NCBI GenBank assembly: GCA_009778425.1
Contig: WRJU01000235.1
Coordinates: 1-15,400 of the forward strand
DNA from: Pseudomonadota bacterium
GTDB taxonomy: Bacteria; Pseudomonadota; Gammaproteobacteria; Burkholderiales; Rhodocyclaceae
Length of the DNA: 15,400 bases
Direction: 5' to 3'
Shown: positions 12,077-15,400 of the stretch, piece after piece
Layout: each line of letters begins with the position of its first letter
How positions within the stretch are numbered: the first letter of the stretch is position 1
The notes under the pieces: model-generated
What the model was told of the DNA's origin: nothing
The model's input: only the letters and a program-made list of their open reading frames with translations
The model's database searches: none
Translations under genes and position numbers: made by a program

Positions 12077-14462
12077 TGAAGCCGCTGCACTACGTGCCGA
12101 AAATGCCCGCCTAACCGCGCTTCTGGACGCGCATGGCATCGCATGGCGCTTGCCACCCGAACCAGCCACCCCGTTGGTCACAAAACCGTCGCACTTCACT
12201 ACCGATGAGAAGGTCACACTGTTCCGCAAGTTGTTTCGCGGCCGCACGGATGTTTACCCTGTCCGCTGGGAGGGCAAGACCTCCGGCAAGTCCGGCTACG
12301 TGCCAGCCTGTGCGAACGAGTGGCGTGTGAGTCTTTGCGAGAAGCCACGCATCAAGTGCGGCGACTGTGCCCATCGCCTGCTGCTGCCGCTCACCGATAC
12401 CGTCATCTACAAGCACTTGTCCGGAGATCACACGGTCGGCGTCTATCCGCTGCTGGAGGATGACACCTGCCATTTCCTCGCGGTGGATTTCGACGAGGCC
12501 GAATGGCGCGAAGACGTCCGCGCCTTCATGCAATCCTGCATTGATCTCGATGTGCCCGCTGCGCTGGAAATTTCCCGTTCCGGCCAAGGCGCGCACGCGT
12601 GGATTTTCTTCACCAGCGCAGTGCTGGCGCGCGATGCCCGTCGTCTGGGCACAGCCATCATCAGCCACACCTGCATGCGCACGCGGCAATTGAAACTAAA
12701 ATCCTATGATCGGTTGTTCCCAAACCAGGACACGATGCCCAAGGGCGGCTTCGGCAATCTGATTGCCTTGCCCTTACAGAAAAAGGCGCGCGAGAACGGC
12801 TTCAGCGTGTTCGTCGATGCCGAATGGCACCCTTATCCCGACCAATGGGCCTTTCTTGCCACTATCAAACCGATGCCCACCCATAACATCGAATCGACCA
12901 TCCTGCGGGCAACCGGCCATGCCCATCCGCTGGATGTCACTTTCATCGAAGACGAGGATTTGGCTACGCCATGGAAACGACGGGCAGCATCGGAACGCTG
13001 CCTGCCTGGGAAGATGCCACCCTCCCTGGACGTCACGCTGGCCAACCAGATCTACTTCGAGAAATCGCAGTTGCCGCAAGTACTGGCAAACCGCCTGACC
13101 CGATTGGCCGCGTTCCAGAACCCCGAATTCTACCGGGCGCAGGCGATGCGGATGTCGGTATGGGACAAGCCGCGCGTCATCGGTTGCGCCGAGAACTATC
13201 CGCTGCACATCGCCTTGCCGCGCGGCTGCCTCGATGCCGTCAACGAACTGCTTTCGGACAACACCATCCGCATCGACCTGCGGGATGAACGCTTCGTCGG
13301 TGAGTCTATTACTGTCGATTTCCCGGGAACGCTACGCTCCGATCAGGAGGCTGCCGTCGCCGCGATGTTGCGCTTCGATGTAGGTGTACTATGCGCTCCA
13401 ACCGCCTTCGGCAAGACCGTTACTGCCGCCGCGATGATCGCCCGGCGCGGCGTGAATACTTTGGTGCTGGTGCATCGCACCGAGTTACTCAAGCAGTGGC
13501 AGGAACGCCTGCAAGCCTTCCTGGGTGTAGGAAAGGACAGGGTCGGCGTCATCGGCGGCGGTAAGTCCCGATCCACTGGTAAGATCGACATCGCCGTGAT
13601 GCAGTCATTGTCGCGGCGAGGAGAAGTAGATCCACTGGTCGAGAACTACGGACAGATTATCGTGGATGAGTGTCACCACGTCGGCGCAGCGTCCTTCGAC
13701 GCCATCTTGAAGCGCGCCCGTGCGAAATTCGTGCTTGGCCTGACCGCGACACCGATCCGCCGCGATGGACAGCAACCGATCATCTTCATGCAGTGCGGGC
13801 CGATCCGTCACACGGCGACGCAGCCTGCGGGAGCACCGGATGATCTGGTCGTGACGCCGCGTTTTTGTGATGAGCGCGTCGATCTGCCAACCGAGGCGGG
13901 TATTCAAGACGTGTTTCGGTATCTCGCCAACAACCCGGATCGCACCGAGGCCATTGCTACCGAAGTCTGTAATGCTTTCCAGCAAGGCCACAAAGTACTG
14001 GTACTAACCGAACGTACCGACCACCTCGATGCCATTCGAACGACACTGCAAAACAAGATTCCAGAGCCCTTCGTGTTGCACGGGCGGCTGTCGCGCAAAC
14101 AACGTACAGCCTTGATTGCTGCACTCGATGCGCTGCCATCGGACGCACCGCGTGTGCTGCTGGCCACCGGCAAATTGGTTGGCGAAGGCTTCGACCATCC
14201 GCCGCTGGATATGCTGGTGCTGGCAATGCCAGTATCGTGGAAAGGCACCTTGCAGCAATACGTCGGTCGCTTGCACCGACAGCACACTGGCAAAACTGGC
14301 GTGCGAATCATCGACTTCGTGGACACTGGTCATCCGGCCCTGTTGCGGATGTGGGACAAACGACAGCGTGGCTACCGAGCAATGGGATACCGTGTCGAGG
14401 CTTGCCGCGAATCGATCTTCCTGAATTTACAGTTTGGATGGGGTGACGGTTCAGACAGGTGA
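12069..14462 (+). CDS. Fused archaeo-eukaryotic-type primase and SF2 helicase, TOTE conflict-system type
   Basis: A 797-residue fusion. Residues 2-22 are a short coiled coil (LDEAAALRAENARLTALLDA). Residues about 55-270 form an AEP primase-polymerase domain of the kind annotated in TOTE conflict systems, proposed mobile-element defence genes. It has a cysteine pair CGDC at 97-100, GVYPLLEDDTCHFLAVDFDE with metal-binding Asp140 and Asp142, and SGQGAHAW at 171-178. Residues about 420-750 are an SF2 helicase: Walker A APTAFGKT 443-450, DECH 533-536, TAT 559-561 and motif VI QYVGRLHRQ at 730-738. I choose GTG 12069 because GGAG lies 7 bases before it and the coiled coil begins there; ATG 12009 would add 20 unlikely residues. 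No nuclease domain is visible in it or beside it. The catalytic motifs are intact. Confidence 0.86.
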   Translation: MLDEAAALRAENARLTALLDAHGIAWRLPPEPATPLVTKPSHFTTDEKVTLFRKLFRGRTDVYPVRWEGKTSGKSGYVPACANEWRVSLCEKPRIKCGDCAHRLLLPLTDTVIYKHLSGDHTVGVYPLLEDDTCHFLAVDFDEAEWREDVRAFMQSCIDLDVPAALEISRSGQGAHAWIFFTSAVLARDARRLGTAIISHTCMRTRQLKLKSYDRLFPNQDTMPKGGFGNLIALPLQKKARENGFSVFVDAEWHPYPDQWAFLATIKPMPTHNIESTILRATGHAHPLDVTFIEDEDLATPWKRRAASERCLPGKMPPSLDVTLANQIYFEKSQLPQVLANRLTRLAAFQNPEFYRAQAMRMSVWDKPRVIGCAENYPLHIALPRGCLDAVNELLSDNTIRIDLRDERFVGESITVDFPGTLRSDQEAAVAAMLRFDVGVLCAPTAFGKTVTAAAMIARRGVNTLVLVHRTELLKQWQERLQAFLGVGKDRVGVIGGGKSRSTGKIDIAVMQSLSRRGEVDPLVENYGQIIVDECHHVGAASFDAILKRARAKFVLGLTATPIRRDGQQPIIFMQCGPIRHTATQPAGAPDDLVVTPRFCDERVDLPTEAGIQDVFRYLANNPDRTEAIATEVCNAFQQGHKVLVLTERTDHLDAIRTTLQNKIPEPFVLHGRLSRKQRTALIAALDALPSDAPRVLLATGKLVGEGFDHPPLDMLVLAMPVSWKGTLQQYVGRLHRQHTGKTGVRIIDFVDTGHPALLRMWDKRQRGYRAMGYRVEACRESIFLNLQFGWGDGSDR

Positions 14463-14584
14463 CACCGTTTTCGTATCGACCAAAGCTTGCAAATGGTCAT
14501 GCAACTGTCTCGGGATTTGCCCATCAGAGATGAGCACACCAGCTTCCATGTTCTGTTCCACGGCATATCGACCATTCCTCACTA

Positions 14585-15294
14585 TCATCGTCGCTGCGTC
14601 ATCGCAGCTTGCAGGCGCTGTCCCATTTCGGTTAGCCGGTATTTCTGCAACCGACTGTTAGGCTTCTCGGGTAGGGTGTATTCAATCAAAGCTTGCGCGA
14701 ACGCTGGCTCGATGTAGTGCTTGCGCACATGTGCTCGATCCTTGAGCCGCAGATGTTCGCGGATCTCGGCATTACCCAGTTCACCCACGTTGGCGAGTAA
14801 TTCCAGCAAGGCTGCGACTGGGGGGGTGACTGGGGGGGTGACTGGGGGGTGAGCAGGTCGGCAATTTCTCCTCCTGCCGTTTGGACGACTCGCGACATCT
14901 CATCTGGCAGAAACAGTTCGAATGCCTTGCGCGCCCGGTCGTTGTGGTGCGTAGGTACGGCATGGCCCAGCGCCTGCCATTCGCGGCGCATCATGCGCAG
15001 GCCGGTACCAGCCTGCTCGCACATGTCGATGCGGCGCAGGGCCATGGCGATGGACGGATTGCGCACTTCCTTTTCACCCGGATCCAACAGGTGCTCGTCT
15101 CCGCTAAAACTATCGCCAGGGTTCCATAGTTGGATGCCGTCGATGAAAAACTGGATCACCGCCTTGCGTGAGTGATCGCCGTAGTCCTGGTGAATGAGTA
15201 GATTCATGGCTGCTTCGCGAAACACCCGGAAGCCTGCGGGTGCATCACGGCGCATCAGAGTGGCGGGATCGATGTCACGAAAAGTCTTGGGCAT
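14585..15294 (-). pseudogene. ATP-binding winged-helix regulator (AlbA_2/HATPase_c_4 type), frameshifted and N-terminally truncated
   Basis: The first frame carries the HATPase_c_4-like domain: FREAAMNLLIHQDYGDHSRK, then RNPSIAMALRRIDMCEQAGT and GLRMMRREW. It reads up to DLLTP at about 14850. The winged-helix end lies in another frame (14585-14809): LLELLANVGELGNAEIREHL, then LKDRAHVRKHYIEP and SRLQKYRLTEMG. The two join perfectly if the C6 tract at 14844-14849 had 7 bases, giving a linker of repeated PPVT units. The usual N-terminal AlbA_2/Schlafen-like domain is missing. The reading frame stays open to about 15306, where IS sequence begins, so ATG 15294 is simply an internal Met. Related proteins are usually DNA-binding regulators found in accessory regions. 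Confidence 0.75.
14820..14849. repeat. Three G-runs (7, 7 and 6) in an 11-12 bp tandem repeat
   Basis: G7 at 14820-14826, G7 at 14832-14838 and G6 at 14844-14849 are each separated by TGACT, read as C-runs in the minus-strand gene. Each full unit is 12 bp and encodes Pro-Pro-Val-Thr in the intact frame. The tract is prone to slippage, and the one short run is exactly where the gene's frame is lost. Confidence 0.9.
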
Positions 15295-15306
15295 GAAAAA
15301 CAGATA

Positions 15307-15400
15307 CTTGGCTAGAACTCATTTCATAAATCGTATCAGTCTGCGCATGAGGATCATCGAGAAGGCGAGATGAACAAAGGCGGTGAAGCGCTCATGACAC
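15307..15400 (-). mobile_element. End of an IS5-like insertion sequence, cut by the window edge
   Basis: The sequence changes at about 15300-15310 from the ATP-binding gene to an IS end. The minus strand then reads a transposase C-terminus that terminates just before this junction. The terminal repeat cannot be delimited because only one IS end is in the window. The insertion has removed or displaced the front of the regulator gene. Confidence 0.65.
15319..15400 (-). CDS. IS5-like transposase, last 26 residues
   Basis: The minus strand reads HERFTAFVHLAFSMILMRRL followed by IRFMK and the stop at 15319-15321. An aromatic-rich FVHLAF segment followed by ILMRRL is typical of the extreme C-terminus of IS5-family DDE transposases. 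Only this tail is in the window, so the catalytic residues and exact group cannot be seen. The stop lies about 10-15 bases from the presumed IS end. Confidence 0.6.
   Translation of the reverse strand, partial: CHERFTAFVHLAFSMILMRRLIRFMK

Noticed and set aside
14820..14849. The G-rich tandem repeat as a CRISPR-like or stand-alone regulatory repeat
   Set aside because: Units are only 12 bp with no spacers, and the repeat encodes a Pro-Pro-Val-Thr linker in the minus-strand gene. A G-quadruplex on the plus strand is possible but not needed to explain it.

Overview
The window looks like a chromosomal segment of a moderately GC-rich betaproteobacterium. The evidence is the order Ser/Thr kinase - PP2C phosphatase - rph - rdgB divergent from yicC, a YccA-type Bax-inhibitor-1 protein, and accessory genes of the kind common in Burkholderiales, Rhodocyclales and Nitrosomonadales. 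The genus cannot be fixed from sequence reading alone.

Region 1 (1-3984) is conserved core. On the minus strand a kinase, a PP2C phosphatase, RNase PH (rph) and the start of the inosine/xanthosine triphosphate pyrophosphatase gene (rdgB) form a tight operon. The junctions are an 11-bp gap followed by two 4-bp ATGA overlaps. Divergent from it is yicC, which ends in a clean hairpin terminator.

Region 2 (about 3985-6500) is a decayed genomic island inserted directly after that terminator. It starts with GTGTACCCA repeats and a tyrosine integrase that has lost its middle. Then comes a minus-strand hicA-hicB toxin-antitoxin pair with a coupled third gene of unknown function. Divergent from it are two small unknown genes and a membrane-anchored DUF2726 protein. 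The right edge is a frameshifted relic of the third hic-linked gene, and it sits exactly where a dCache sensor/chemoreceptor gene loses everything after its second membrane segment.

Region 3 (6493-8237) is chromosomal again: the truncated sensor, a 15-bp-stem terminator, and a seven-helix Bax-inhibitor-1 protein.

Region 4 (about 8300-15400) is a second accessory stretch. It holds two tandem membrane proteins of shared architecture, a small gene coupled to an intact tyrosine recombinase, a convergent small gene with an N-terminally truncated serine recombinase, and a plus-strand operon ending in a fused primase-helicase of the TOTE conflict-system type. Two very short coupled frames precede the primase-helicase. 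Convergent to it is a broken ATP-binding/winged-helix regulator whose frame is lost in one of three C7-type tracts (14820-14849). Its front end is cut off by an IS element whose transposase tail reaches the window edge.

The most interesting signals are the TOTE-type primase-helicase with its coupled leader frames, the poly-C frameshift next to it, and the duplicated third gene of the hic locus with its relic at the island edge. Two separate integration zones in 15 kb, several gene truncations and an IS mark this as a plastic part of the genome.
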